Notes: generated by a model not told the origin, from the letters alone. A stretch of 64,000 nucleotides of DNA from Anagrus nilaparvatae (GCA_022575985.1 JAKSXM010000231.1:4838501-4902500), one strand, 5' to 3'. Shown: positions 49,761 to 60,450, counted from the first letter of the stretch. Translations and numbers: made by a program.

Positions 49761-50330
49761 AGGTATTACGTCCAAAAAGAAAAAAAATTATTGTATTTTT
49801 TTAATTTTTTTATTAAAAAAATTTTGAAAAAAAAAAATATCGAAAAATTACGTATCCGATGGAGAAATCCTTTACAAACGATAATTTTAGATATTCGTAC
49901 TTTCATAGGAAAAAATTAAGTATTACGTCCTAAAATAAAAAAAATTTTGGCGTTTTTTGTATTTTTTGGCGACAAAAATTTTGAGAAAAAAATTTTGAAA
50001 AAATTAAGTATCAGGTCCAAAAAATTACTATAAACGATATTTCTAAAACTAGTACTTCCACAGAAATAAATCAAGTACTGCGTCCAAAAGGAAAAAAAAA
50101 ATTGTAATTTTTTGTATTTTTTGGTGAAAAAAATTTTGAGAAAAAAATTTTCAAAAAATAAATTATAAGTTTCGATTTATCGAGTAAAAACGATACTTCT
50201 AGATATCAGTACTTTCATGGGAAAAAATGAGGTATTACATCCAAATTAAAAAAAAAAAAAAGTACCTCGAGATTTTTTGGTAAAAAAAATTTTGAAAAAA
50301 AAATTAGGTCTTAATGTCGTGTTGAAATTT
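48540..50330. repeat. satellite-like array, ~155-bp unit
   Basis: Repeats of a unit containing TACGTATCAGATGGA, a CGATAATTCTAGATATTAG phrase, ACTTTCATAGAAATAAATTA, GTACTACGTCCAAAAAGAAA and a poly-A/T block. Starts at about 48590, 48745, 48898, (LINE insertion), 49849, 50004 and 50160; once the 786-bp insertion is removed the period is close to 155 throughout. The first three units and the one after the LINE are the most alike, and units to the right are more diverged. Confidence 0.75.
48974..49759 (+). mobile_element. LINE insertion with inverted 5' part (twin priming)
   Basis: Flanked by a duplication of about 12 bp (AAATTAGGTATT at 48962-48973 and 49756-49767). The left part is minus-strand RNase H: IWIPSHIGIQGNDIADELAK then QGTRQQYVSSKIPYNDYA. 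From about 49188 the plus strand encodes the C-terminal domain (CRSNHYSLNYSLHKIKVVGN, PACECGYENQDINHIIWQCN) with its CxC...H...C knuckle, ending at 49545. The 3' end has AATAAAG (49698) and a ~38-base A tail. Inversion of the 5' half plus a poly-A tail and target duplication is the classical twin-priming product. The family is I/Jockey-like with RNase H, distinct from the R1 copies. Confidence 0.82.
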
Positions 50331-51005
50331 TTTTCAATTTTATTGCTCTCCATTATTATAAAAGTAAAAATAATATTTTATTGACCAGAATTGGAGCTGA
50401 ACTTAATTTTTTATTGTTTCAAATTATTTAAAATAAATAAAACAATACAAATTAATTTGATGTGTAACAATTTTTTTATTTCACAATATTTCACCAACAA
50501 ATCCGTTGGCCTCTTCAGGTGATCTGAATACAAAAGTTATATAATTTTTTCTTAATTACTAATGAACAATATGAGAATTTAAAACATGCCCAAAAAACAT
50601 GCAGAATGCCCTTTTAAAATAATTTCTAAACATTTTTTAGTCCACGGCAAGTTTTTGACGTCAAAAACTGTACAATTTTTGATATTTTTATCACTGAAAT
50701 TAGCTCATAACTTTTTGTCTTAAAAAAATAATTCAAAATAGATGATTCCATCGTTTTTAGCGACCAAAAAAACTATGAAATACCCCCCGGAATTTTATTT
50801 TTATGTTGCCTTTTAAATTTAGTAGCTTAAGTCCTGCCCGACGTTCCTGAGCCCATTTTCAAAAATCGATAATGCTTTGGCGCTGTCCAACGACTAAATA
50901 TTTTTAGATACGGTTTACGTAGATCTTATTTTTTCATTAAATGACATCCAAAAACACTTGAGCACCTTAAAAAATCGAAAAGTTAATTTTTTTTTTGGCA
51001 GTCTA

Positions 51006-51038
<33 letters not shown>

Positions 51039-51135
51039 TACAGACTTTTTTTAAAAACCGGTTTTTTAGCTTCCTGAGGTCTCACCTATCACAAAGGTTC
51101 CTCTATGAGGAACCAATTAATGAAAAAATGAACAT
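50331..51135. other. noncoding repeat with LINE-3'-end-like text and microsatellite
   Basis: No gene. 50489-50520 (minus strand) reads CCTGAAGAGG, a CCAAC/GTTGG stem, TGAAA: a hairpin of the type seen at 27469. 50630-51110 is an interspersed repeat ending with (CATA)n(CA)n at 51005-51040 and ACATACAGACTTTTTTTA, resembling 88-112. Confidence 0.4.
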
Positions 51136-51420
51136 ATAAAGTGTTGAACATAGAAATTTTCAAGTTTGTTCAACTTTTTTAAGTTTGCTCAACTTAAAAA
51201 TTTCTAGGTTCAACTTTTTGACACATTTGAACATAAAAATTGTTCATTTTTTCATTATTTTTTTTTTTTTATCAAAAAATTTTGTTCAACATTTTTTGTT
51301 AAAAAATTTTTATGTTCAATTTTTATTGTTCAAAAATTCCTATGTTCAAGTTTTTTTGTTCATTTTTTTCTTCTCAACTCATTTTTGTTCACTTTTTTTT
51401 CTGGTAAAAATAATGGCGTT
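51136..51420. repeat. right arm of GTTGAAC inverted repeat
   Basis: Repeated GTTCAACTTTTT, TTGAACATAAAAATTGTTCA and TTTTTATGTTCAA phrases, inverse to 48346-48445. The frame 51185-51481 is a by-product of this low-complexity DNA. Confidence 0.5.
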
Positions 51421-52479
51421 TTCTCAGGTAACAACTATAAAATTTCATTGGCTACAGATTCAAAATATAATTTTTTCTTAATAAGCTCATCAACTTTATT
51501 TAAAAATGTAATAATTTTTTTTTTTAAATAATAATTATTTTTAAAAAGACACAATTAAGTAAAAGAGCTAAAAAAACTTTATTTATAATAATTATAAAAA
51601 TTAAAATCAAATAAAATACGCTACAGTTTATAAGCACAAAATTGTTTAAAATTATAATTTATTAAATAAGAAATTACAATATAACATCAATACTTACATG
51701 TGAAATAGTAAAATTAACGTTTAAAATTAGTATATATAGTCCAGGGAATAGTGTTTTTCACCTCGAAGTGCCTATGAAAGTACATGAATTGAGTTGAAAC
51801 CTTTTGCATTCGCTTCAGAAAAATAATGCCGACAAAGCGTCCCCCCGGAAAATTGTATAGTATGTCAGGGGGTGATTTTCCCACCCATTTTTCATCCCCT
51901 TCCCCCCCCCCCAATATTGAAAAGTAGTAAAAAAATATTTTTTAAGACTTTTTAATGATGCTATGTAGTTATATAAATTCGGGGTGAAAAATTACATTTA
52001 ACTGGTTGCAAGAGGTGAATTTGGCCTTCTTTCACCCCAATTACCCCCAAATATCACATAAATCTTTAATATACTTTTTTTAAAAATTAATTAATTAACT
52101 AACTAGGCTTTTTAGGTCGCTGATCTCAAAAAAAATGTCAAAAATTACATTAAACAGGTTCCAAGGATGAAATTGGCCATTTTTCTCCCTTTTCCCTCCT
52201 TGGCAGTCATTTTTCTAAAAGAACTTAATTTTTTGGCTGCTGATCTCAAAAATTATGTCAGCAATAACATTCAAGAGGTTCTAAAGGGTGAATTTGGCCA
52301 TTTTTAATTAAATAATTGGGTTTTGAATGAATAATGAAATTTATATTCTTAAGAGGAATTATTACATTTACTAAAATAAATTTATTTTTTTCTGGTGTAT
52401 ATTCAAATTATTTATTATTATTTTATTAAGTATTTTTCTTCATATTTTTGCTCTGCTATTTATTTCTTTTTAATTTTTA
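51421..52479. other. AT-rich spacer with a short tandem theme
   Basis: No gene. A phrase with GGTGAATTTGGCC recurs at about 52012 and 52290, with GATGAAATTGGCC near 52170 and 'CGCTGATCTCAAAAAAAATG/GCTGATCTCAAAAATTATG' between, giving roughly 120-140 bp spacing: a decayed tandem repeat. A C11 run lies at 51902. Confidence 0.4.
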
Positions 52480-53322
52480 TTTAAGGGTTAACCCTTACGT
52501 ACCCGGTGGAGTACCTGGGTACTATTTTGGCCGAAAATTGTCGATTTCTCGGATTTGACTTAAAATTTTGATCTGAGCTTTTAGGCCAGCTTAAAACAAC
52601 TAATTTTGAATAGATTTTTGCATACTGCGCATAAAAAAAATTTATAAAAAATAAAATCGTTAAAAAAAAGTACACTCCTGACCCGGTGGAGTACCCGGGT
52701 GCTACAGCTTATATATGCTTTTTTTATATATTAAACGTTTGGAATTTGGAATTATGTAAAAAAAGTTTTTATAAAATTGTAAAATATTGTAAATTTTTAG
52801 CCTTGATAATGAAGACTGAAGGTCTTCGAAACGTGGGCAATTTATTGAAAAAATAAAGCAAATTGTTAGCTCAAAAATCAAATATTTTTATTTAATAAAT
52901 TTATCATTGTTGGACATTTATAAGTACGTAAAAAAATTTTTAGCCAAAAATTTTGTCGGAGATGGGAGATATTAATTATTAGCCTCAGTCCGAAGCTATA
53001 ATGCATGCTCGTAAAATATTTAGCGGACAAATATGTCATGTAAATTCTCAAATTTGGGAAGAGCTGCAGCAAAGAGCCTAAGTAGGGATCATTGTTGGAC
53101 CTTCATAAGTATGTAAAAAAATTTTTAGCAAAAAATTTTGTCGGAGATAGGAGATATTAGTCTTAGTCCATTTTAAAAATACGCATGTACGCTTCACCAA
53201 AATGCTTATAACTTCCAAACCACATTATGTATGTACATAAAATTTGGAAGGAGACTAGCAAAATATATTTGTAACCATTATTAATTCTCCTACTTTATAT
53301 TTTTGCAGCTGTTCTTTTATTA

Positions 53323-53724
53323 GGCTGAGTCTACGTAAGCGTTTGTATACGAATTCGCATGCAAATATTTGCATCGTGCCAACCTATGCTTATTTTAATA
53401 AGACTTTTGCTGCTCCCTCTAGTGCGATAATTAAAGCGCGAAAATTGAAAATTTAAATAAATCTAAAAACCTAAATGGTTAAAATTATTAAATTTTTAAA
53501 AAATTTATTTCAAAATAAGCTTTAAATAAATTAAAATGGTTTTATAAACAATAATTTTTTAAAAATTAAACTATTTAACAAGTTTATTACCTTTCGTTTT
53601 ATTTAAAATTTGAATTTTCGCGCCATTTATCGCGGACTATAATTATTTTTTTTCTCTGCATAGGTTGGCACGTTGCAAATATTTGCATGCGAATTCGTAT
53701 ACAAACGCTTACGTAGATTGCGCC
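53323..53724. mobile_element. 402-bp MITE, TTA duplication (copy D)
   Basis: About 65-bp inverted ends (GGCTGAGTCTACGTAAGCG... / ...CGCTTACGTAGATTGCGCC) with internal GCATGCAAATATTTGCA and GCCAACCTATGC/GCATAGGTTGGC, TTA at 53320-53322 and 53725-53727. The middle is AT-rich and contains its own inverted repeat (CGCGAAAATT/AATTTTCGCG). PIF/Harbinger-type by target size. Confidence 0.78.
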
Positions 53725-53797
53725 TTATAATAAAAAAATGCGCGCACGTCAAAATTACGCGCCTCTTTTCATGTTACGTTTCCCCTTTTTATTCTTA

Positions 53798-53953
53798 GGC
53801 TAGTTCCACAAACCTCCGTAAGCGCAGAAACGCAGTCGCAAACTCGCAACGCAATGCGCATAACACAACACGCATGCGCACCAACAAAAATCGCGTTGTG
53901 TGCATTGCGTTGCGGATGCATTTCTGCGCTTACGGAGGTTTGTGGAACTAGCC
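53798..53953. mobile_element. 156-bp foldback MITE, TTA duplication (copy B)
   Basis: Arms GGCTAGTTCCACAAACCTCC...GCAACGCAATGCGCA and inverse, TTA at 53795-53797 and 53954-53956. Same family as 2330-2475 and 54258-54405. Almost the whole element folds into one hairpin. Confidence 0.85.
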
Positions 53954-53956
53954 TTA

Positions 53957-54257
53957 AAATTTGAAGGTAAAATTATTAAACTATATTGTAGAAAGGCAAT
54001 AATAATAACATTTAAATTTAATTTCTTACTAAAAAAATAATATATTTTTCTTGTTAGTGTCCAGTAAGTGCGTGTTTTCTGGCCGCTGCGCTATTCGAAA
54101 AAACGCATTTTCTCGACACTGAGCAAGAAAAATTATGTTTTGTCCTTGGCCACAAAAAAGGGATGCCCGAAATCGCAGTTTACTTGCGATTTGGGCCATT
54201 CTTTACTTTTGTTGTCATGAGTAAAAATATACTATTAACTTAAAACACATTTATTAA
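53957..54257. other. spacer with a dispersed repeat
   Basis: No gene. 54120-54215 (CCTTGGCCACAAAAAAGGGA, AAATCGCAGTTTACTTGCGA) resembles 60020-60100 (CCCTTGGTAAAAAAAAGCCC, AAATCGCAGTTTCTTA), so it is a dispersed repeat. Confidence 0.4.
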
Positions 54258-54405
54258 GGCTAGTTCCACAAACCCCCGTAAGCGTAGAAACGTAGCCGCA
54301 ACGCAATGCGCACAGCACGATTTTCGTTTGTGCACATGCGTGTTGTGCTGTGCGCATCGCGTTGCGGCTCCGTTTCTGCGCTTACGGAGGTTTGTGGAAC
54401 TAGCC
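54258..54405. mobile_element. 148-bp foldback MITE, TAA duplication (copy C)
   Basis: Arms GGCTAGTTCCACAAACCCCC and inverse, inner GCAACGCAATGCGCA, TAA at 54255-54257 and 54406-54408. It lies only 304 bp from copy B. The frame 54260-54442 is a by-product of its GC-rich arms. Confidence 0.85.
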
Positions 54406-54480
54406 TAAACAAATAAACGCAGCGTAAACCCGGGTACTCCACCGGGTAGTAGTGTAGGAAAAATCTACCGGGTACATAAT

Positions 54481-55510
54481 AATAATGAAATAATTTTTTT
54501 AAAATACAGATTTACAAGGGATGTTCAAAGCAAATCTTCGCTATATAATTATACCGAAATTGTAAAGTAACAATTCTAAAAAACTAAGATAGAATATTAT
54601 TTTACATAGAGCCAAAACAGGCTTGCGTTGGTCAACATAATTATAGTCTAATAAATTATAGATTTCAAGTCCCGTAAGGGATGCAACTTTTCAAACTTTG
54701 AGCTAATAGTTAATTTTTTTAAGACCTATGAAACCTTTTTTCATCATAAGTTGTCATTTTGGTATAAATCCAAAAAATTTTAATTTTCAGCTGAAAATGG
54801 GGCTTATGTTTATTAATTATAAATGTAAGGGGCTGCTAATATGGATTAAGACATAATATTATCTGGAATATATTTTTAAAATAATAAACTGTTTCATAAC
54901 CATTTTTTGTAAATCGGTGTTCTCAATTTCAGAAAATAATGATATAAAGTAAATTAGAAATATTTTTGGTGTGAAATAAAATCATGATATGTAAAAAATA
55001 AATTAATATCCCATGTTCCCATTTTAGTGTTGAATATTTTTTTAAAATTATTGAGATATATTTTACTACAAAAAATAAACCTCAAAATTACAATAAAAAC
55101 TTCTACTTATTTGACTTATTAGCAAATCGTTTTATAAAAATTACTTAATTTAATAGTTTTTTTGGAATGAAAATGCCCAATTTTGTATGAATAGTTTTGA
55201 AAAAAAAACTATTTCAGACAATGGAACTAAAGCAAATATTATATTTGTAAAAAAATATTAAAAATTAATTATTATTGCTCAATATTGCTCAAAATTATTA
55301 AAATAAAAATTTGAATAAGAATGGCAAAGAATAGATTAATTAATACGTCTTTACATATTTCAACATCTAATTTAAATTACGAACCTAATTATTCGAATTG
55401 AAATTCTTTATTCATATTTGTTAAAAGATTTCGTAAGTGTCATGCATGAATATTATTTTTAAAAAAGCTTGTATAAAATGAAACTCAGAATCATTTTTTT
55501 ATATTTTCAG
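54481..55510. other. AT-rich upstream region of the secreted-protein gene
   Basis: No coding region recognised. 54710-54800 carries a degenerate F1-foldback arm (AAGACCTATGAAACC). The sequence ends with a polypyrimidine tract and ATATTTTCAG (55501-55510), a good splice acceptor, so a 5' UTR exon and the promoter are expected somewhere in this stretch. Confidence 0.4.
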
Positions 55511-55518
55511 AATAAAAA

Positions 55519-56341
55519 ATGATGAAGTTTACAATTCTTGTACTCCTTGCTGTTCTGCTCAGTAATCATGTAAGTTCGATTTTGAAAAATTTTTATTATT
55601 AGTAGAATCAAAATACTAAATTATTTGAAAAAAAATTATATTTAGCTTTTAATTGATTAATTTCTACTAAAATTTTTTAAAACGCATTTATCAAAAAATG
55701 CTGTGGCTCTAAATTAATAATTTTCTGTGGGCTTGAGATAAATTTAATGTTAATATCAATAAAAATAATTTATTATTTATTCATTTTAGGCTACATTTGG
55801 TCAACCACCAGCAAAAGGTGTTCCAACCTCAGACATGTATACACATGCCACAGATGAAAACAACCAACAAAATCGTATAAAACCCCCCACTCTCAGTCCA
55901 GAAGCTCTCAAGGGACCGAAAATAATTTTTTCCCAAAATACACCTACGGCTAAATTGATTTCTCCTCAAACAAGACAGGATGGTTTAGAAAAGGAAATTC
56001 AAAATTTTGTGGCTGCCAATGCGAATAATGAAAATTTAGTACAAACTAATCGGGAGATTGCATGCCAGATTGATGCATTAGTCAAACATTTAACTGCATC
56101 CAATAATAAAAAAGCGGAGTTTAATAATGAATCTGTAGATTTAAAAATTTTAATTCAAGAGATGCAATCATTAAGAAAAGAAATACAAGATATTAAAAAT
56201 GAGTCTCATTCCAAACAGACAAATCAGGAAGTAGATGTTCAGGAAGTACGAAAGACTTTAAAAAAGAAAAAGAAAAACATGAAATTATCCCCCTGTATGG
56301 AATTTTTTTTGACTCTTTTGGGTGTTTATGAATGTGAATAA
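55519..56341 (+). CDS. small secreted coiled-coil protein, two coding exons, intact
   Basis: Exon 1 (55519-55569) encodes MMKFTILVLLAVLLSNH; intron 55570-55789 has GTAAGT and TTCATTTTAG; exon 2 (55790-56341) continues in phase 0 with ATFGQPPAKGVPTSDMYTHA. The total is 200 residues. The first ~20 form a signal peptide with probable cleavage after ATFG. A Pro/Thr-rich stretch leads to a predicted coiled coil (about residues 90-165: AACQIDALVKHL-like heptads, LIQEMQSLRKEIQDIKNESH), a basic run KTLKKKKKNMK and a short Cys-containing tail (SPCMEFFLTLLGVYECE). A splice acceptor precedes the ATG and AATAAA lies at 56437. No family is recognised; it is likely a lineage-restricted secreted (saliva, venom or structural) protein. 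No lesions. Confidence 0.75.
55570..55789 (+). other. intron of the secreted-protein gene
   Basis: 220 bp, AT-rich, donor CAT/GTAAGT and acceptor TTCATTTTAG/GCT, phase 0. It separates the signal-peptide core from the mature protein, a common layout in insect secretory genes. Confidence 0.8.
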
Positions 56342-56436
56342 AAAATTTTTCATCTGCACCATGTTTTAAAAAAATGCTGAATATTATTCATTATTTTAGT
56401 CTGTAAAAATATTATTATAACTATATATATTTATTT

Positions 56437-56442
56437 AATAAA
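56437..56442 (+). terminator. polyadenylation signal of the secreted-protein gene
   Basis: AATAAA about 95 bp after the stop codon, followed by AT-rich sequence. Confidence 0.6.
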
Positions 56443-56688
56443 GATTTACATAAATTCAAATAAAAAGAATTCAAGAACAGTTCTGGGTTTCAATTTATTA
56501 TAAAAAATTTCCAAATGAAAAAAAATTCTCTTACCTATACATTTTTCCCAAATTTTAAAACTTCCCAAATATTTTTAATTTAGTAATAATTTTATTAAAA
56601 AAAAAAATTATTTGGCTTAAAAGTAAACATTTTTATTAATTTTTAGACACGATGACGCTATATATTTAATAACATATATGTTACATAT

Positions 56689-56942
56689 ATGTTACGCCCA
56701 AAACGAGATAACGGCTGGTTCCGCGGAACGGGGCATAAAATTAAATAAATTAATACATTGAAAATAAGAAACATTTCTAAGAAAAAAAATTTTTGTTTAA
56801 TTTCTTTTACATTTAAAAAAAAACATTTTTGAATGATACTGATTAGTTACAAAATAAAAAATTTATTTGACTTATCAAATTTCATATTAATTATTATTAT
56901 TATTCATAATAACCGGCCGTTACCTCGTTTCCGGCGTAACAT
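56689..56942. mobile_element. 254-bp MITE with ATGTTACG ends
   Basis: Left ATGTTACGCCCAAAACGAGA then TAACGGCTGGTT; right, inverted, ATGTTACGCCGGAAACGAGG then TAACGGCCGGTT: about 32-bp ends with few mismatches, flanked by TATA/ATAT text, so the duplication is TA or longer. The middle is AT-rich. The ATGTTAC start is shared with the 57723 element. Confidence 0.7.
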
Positions 56943-57722
56943 ATACATGAAATCGTGCCTTATAAGTTTGTTAGGTCAAAAAATAGAATGAAAAACAAAG
57001 AAACTTTATTTGTAAACCTTTTCAATGCTTTAAAATGTGTAACGAATAGCTGTAGTGTAGGTACATTTTTATTTTCGAAAAGGTATCCTCTGTTCCTCAG
57101 AACCTGCTTAATCAATCAAAAACCTTCTGAGCAAATTTTAACATGCAGCATGTTTATTGTTTATGGTCAGGGGAGAGGGGTATTTTAAGATGTCATTTTT
57201 GGGAAGGGGGTCAAATCTGCCGTATTTGGCGGAGGTCAAATTGAATTAGAATTATTTGGATTTAGGGACTTTGTATAATTCAGGCTTAAAGACTTCGATA
57301 AAGAGGTATAGAATAATTAATAAGGATTTTAGGAGCTTAAATTTATTTTTTTTTTTGGCTTAAAGACTTAGAAAATTATAAAGGCTTAATAGAGTAGAAG
57401 TTAAGATAGATTAAAATAGGGTTTTAGTTATATTTGAAGCCTGTATAAGCCCATTTTTTTAACAAAGTTATTACTTGGTTTTCATAGAAATTATAATATA
57501 TGCAACATAACCACTTCGCGAGATTCGCCCATATACCTACATATATTTTTTTTGGCAGTTCAGTATAAAGTTTTTTAATAAATAATTTTTTTGAATCAAA
57601 TATTTATTTTTAAATTTAAAACGAATCTGTAGAGTAAAATACCAAATTCTTATAGTAAGAAAAATTCTCAAAAAAAAACTTAATTTTATTAATTGATTGA
57701 CAAAAGGTTTTTTACTTGGTAT
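56943..57722. other. spacer
   Basis: No gene. GGCTTAAAGACTT-type phrases recur (57280, 57358), a decayed short tandem theme. Frames at 56955-57188 and 57537-57764 are not supported. Confidence 0.3.
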
Positions 57723-58565
57723 ATATGTTACCGTTAGAGTCCGCTCTCCCGATAAAGTTAACATTAACCAGTTAAAGTTAACTTTAGCGAAGCGTTTTCG
57801 TTAAAGTCCATGAAGACGATTAAAATGAATAAAAATATAACATTAGCGGCATCATGTTCGTTAAAGTTAACTTTAACCAATCCTTGTTAGTTAAAGTCCA
57901 TGAAAGCGGTTTCATATAAGAGTTCGAGTTTGTATTATATATTATATACGACTCTCGCTATAAGGTACTCTCAGGGCTTAGATTAGGCTCATAAAGATAT
58001 TGTGAAACATCTCTATGGTTAGGCTACTCTTTTAAAAATGCATTTCTTAGGATCAGTAACCAATCCTAGTTATAAGACACCCCAAGGGTTAGGTTAGGCT
58101 ATTTTTTTTTAAAGGCATTGTCACAGTATTGTTTACAAATTTGCGCATGGGTTCTTAAGCCCACCTTGACCTAATTCTAGGGAATGCCTTACTGCGTGAA
58201 AATGCCTTTATAAAAAAATAGCCTAACCTAACCCTAGGGGCGTGTTATAACTAGGATTGATTACTGGTCCCAAGAAATGCATTTTTAAAAAAGTAGCCTA
58301 ACCTAAATCCTTGGATGCCTTATAGCCAGAGTCGTATATAATATATTATAATACAAATTTTTTTTAGTATGCTAAACCGCTTTCATGGACTTTAACTGAC
58401 AAGGATTGGTTAAAGTTAACTTTATCGTATACACACCCGTTAATGTTGTATTTTTATTCATTTTAATCGTCTTCGTGGACTTTAACGAAAACGCTTCGCT
58501 AAAGTTAACTTTAACTGGTTAATGTTAACATTATCGGGAGAGCGGACTTTAACGGTAACATATAC
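57723..58565. mobile_element. ~840-bp fully palindromic foldback element
   Basis: Ends ATGTTACCGTTAGAGTCCGC and GCGGACTTTAACGGTAACAT, flanked by TATA-like text. The arms run about 400 bp to a centre near 58140 and are built from repeated GTTAAAGTTAACTTTA and GTTAAAGTCCATGAA modules. Inner arms carry GGGTTAGGTTAGGCTA and its inverse. No ORF. The outer bases resemble the 56689 MITE, so one transposase may have moved both. Confidence 0.78.
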
Positions 58566-58595
58566 ATTACAATATTTACACATAAACATACAAGC

Positions 58596-59541
58596 TTATA
58601 CTGGCTTATTTATATCTTGGCCAACTTTTTCCTTGTTGATGAAAACTTTCAATATTTCTGATGCTTGTGGTCTATTTCCTGGAGAATAACTAAAACATTG
58701 GTTGAAAGTTTTTTTCAAAAAATCTGGAATGTTAAGATTTTTGGGGACAGTTTTTTGTATATACACTTCTTGTATCGCTTTTATTGTATTTTGTACTTTC
58801 CAAATTCGAATTTCATTATACGATTCCGTTAATATACAGCCAAATCCCCAAACATCAGACGCTGTAGTTACGTCATACGAATAGACTTATTTCTGGGGCC
58901 ATATATAATGGAGTACCATTTGCTTTTCCTGGTCGACATGGATCGGTACATTGATTTAAACTTAATTTTTTTGATAAACCAAAATCAATTAATTTAACAA
59001 CGTAATTTTGATTTATCATGACGTTTGCTGGTTTCATATCCGCATGAACGACTAAATTTTCGTGCAAATATTTTAAACCTTCACAAATTTGTTTGGCAAT
59101 ATTATTTTTCACTAAGTCATGGTAGTGATAATGTCTTTTTGTATATGGTTCAAATAAATATGAATCTAAAGAATCATAATCGTCAAATTCTAACACTAAA
59201 TTATAATGAGTTGCAGTAGGATATGTTGAATAAATAAATAAATAAATAAATAAATAAATCAATTGTATTATATTAGGATGTTTCGTTATACTTAACAATG
59301 CAATTTCTCTTAAAGCCCTTTTTTCAGTAGACTTATCATTACATTTTATAGATTTAATGGCTACATATTGATCGTGAAGTAAACCTTTTGTGACAATAGT
59401 TTTTTTTCCTTCGCCTAATCTTTCAGTTGGTGAAAACTTAACTTCGTCTTTATTATTAATTAATTTACCTTCGGCCACGTTCACTATAAGTTTTTTTCTT
59501 TGTTCGACAATATTTTCATCATTTTGATAAGTAAGGTGGAT
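58596..59541 (-). pseudogene. Ser/Thr protein kinase, frameshifted, TTTA microsatellite in the domain
   Basis: The exon starts at 59541 after TTCTTTCAG and reads LGEGKKTIVTKG (degenerate Gly loop), VAIKSIKCN (ATP Lys), a helix to HPNIIQLI, then YLFIYLFIYS from a (TTTA)n run, YNLVLEFDDYDSLDSYL (hinge), HENLVVHADMKPANVMI (catalytic loop, HAD in place of HRD), VKLIDFGLSKK (DFG) and GTPLYMAPEIS (APE). A one-base shift near 58883 is followed by YDVTTASDVWGFGCILTESY, then NRPQASEIL, ending at 58596. All subdomains are present. The non-RD loop and frameshift point to a decaying copy of a TKL/Mos-like kinase; the subfamily is not certain. 5' exons were not found. Confidence 0.75.
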
Positions 59542-60378
59542 CTGAAAGAAAAGTGAAATAATTTTAATTAAAATATTTAATAAAAAGAAAACTAAATACT
59601 TTTTTATGATTATGATATTGATAAATAACATTAAATGAAAATAACACAATGAATTTTTACAAGAAATTTTTTTTTATAATATAATTCAAGAGCATTTTAT
59701 TCAAGACGAAATTATATGGTAAAATAATTAAAACACAATCACAAAAGAGAGAGGTGATGATATTTCTAACCCTGAGTTTTTCTACATGGTAAGTTTTTTG
59801 GATCATTAGTTATATATTTTTTTCCCTCCCAAGCGTCAAACTCAGGCGCAAAATTTGGAACTCGTTTACGTCTAGGTAGGCAAAAAATATTCTAAGCATC
59901 ATGGGCGAATAACTTTAGACGCTAGTAAGAACACATATCTAACTAGTAATAAAAAATATTTTTCTCTTATCAGCGGTCAGAAGGCACATTCTGAATTTGC
60001 CACTGCTGTAGAAATATTAGGTTTTGCCCTTGGTAAAAAAAAGCCCCAAATCGCAGTTTCTTAATTTACGTCCGATCTGGGACACAATTTACTTTTACGG
60101 TTTTAGATACAAAACGTTTATAGGAATGTTTTTGAGAAAAATTATATAATCTCGCAAAATTTGGGACCCGATACCTGACAAAAGTATTAAAGTAGGTTAC
60201 ATATCGATAAAATTTTTTGTGACAATTATTATTTACGTGTCTATTATTATTATGTATTTACTTCTATCAGAGAATCTGCTTATAAATACTTTCTCTTTTT
60301 GATGTAAAGTTACATTAACGAGTCATATTAGCATAAATTGAAATATAAAAGTAATTTTAATATCAATGATTTACAAGA
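59542..60378. other. kinase upstream region and dispersed repeats
   Basis: No further kinase exon recognised. 59865-59960 is an inverse partial copy of the 42577 repeat, and 60010-60110 resembles 54120-54215. Confidence 0.35.
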
Positions 60379-60450
60379 GGCCTCTTGGTCTAGGGGTATG
60401 ATTCCTGCTTTGGGTGCAGGAGGTCCCGGGTTCAAATCCCGGAGGGGCCC
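60379..60450 (+). tRNA. tRNA-Pro (anticodon UGG)
   Basis: A 72-nt cloverleaf: acceptor GGCCTCT pairs with AGGGGCC (one G-U), discriminator C; D-arm region TGGTCTAGGGGTATGA; anticodon stem CCTGC/GCAGG with loop TTTGGGT, anticodon TGG; T arm CCCGG-GTTCAAAT-CCGGG, which also forms the internal B box (GGTTCAAATCC). No intron. A T8 run follows at once as the Pol III terminator. All stems are intact, so it is likely functional. Confidence 0.95.

Larger units (their letters stand above)
52480..54480. mobile_element. element with CCCGGTGGAGTACCCGGG ends, host of three MITEs or foldbacks
   Basis: ACCCGGTGGAGTACCTGGGT at 52500 and ACCCGGTGGAGTACCCGGGT at 52680 face ACCCGGGTACTCCACCGGGT near 54429 and CTACCGGGTACAT at 54464. 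The left end reads TTAACCCTTACG, suggesting a piggyBac-like TTAA target, but the right end does not mirror it. Between the ends are a hairpin with GAAGAC/GTCTTC then GAAACG (52811-52832), a partial duplication (52910-53000 versus 53094-53160), and the MITEs annotated separately. No transposase. Confidence 0.45.

Noticed and set aside
57960..58330. TTAGGTTAGG text as interstitial telomere
   Set aside because: Only two TTAGG units occur per arm, inside a foldback element, so there is no telomeric array.
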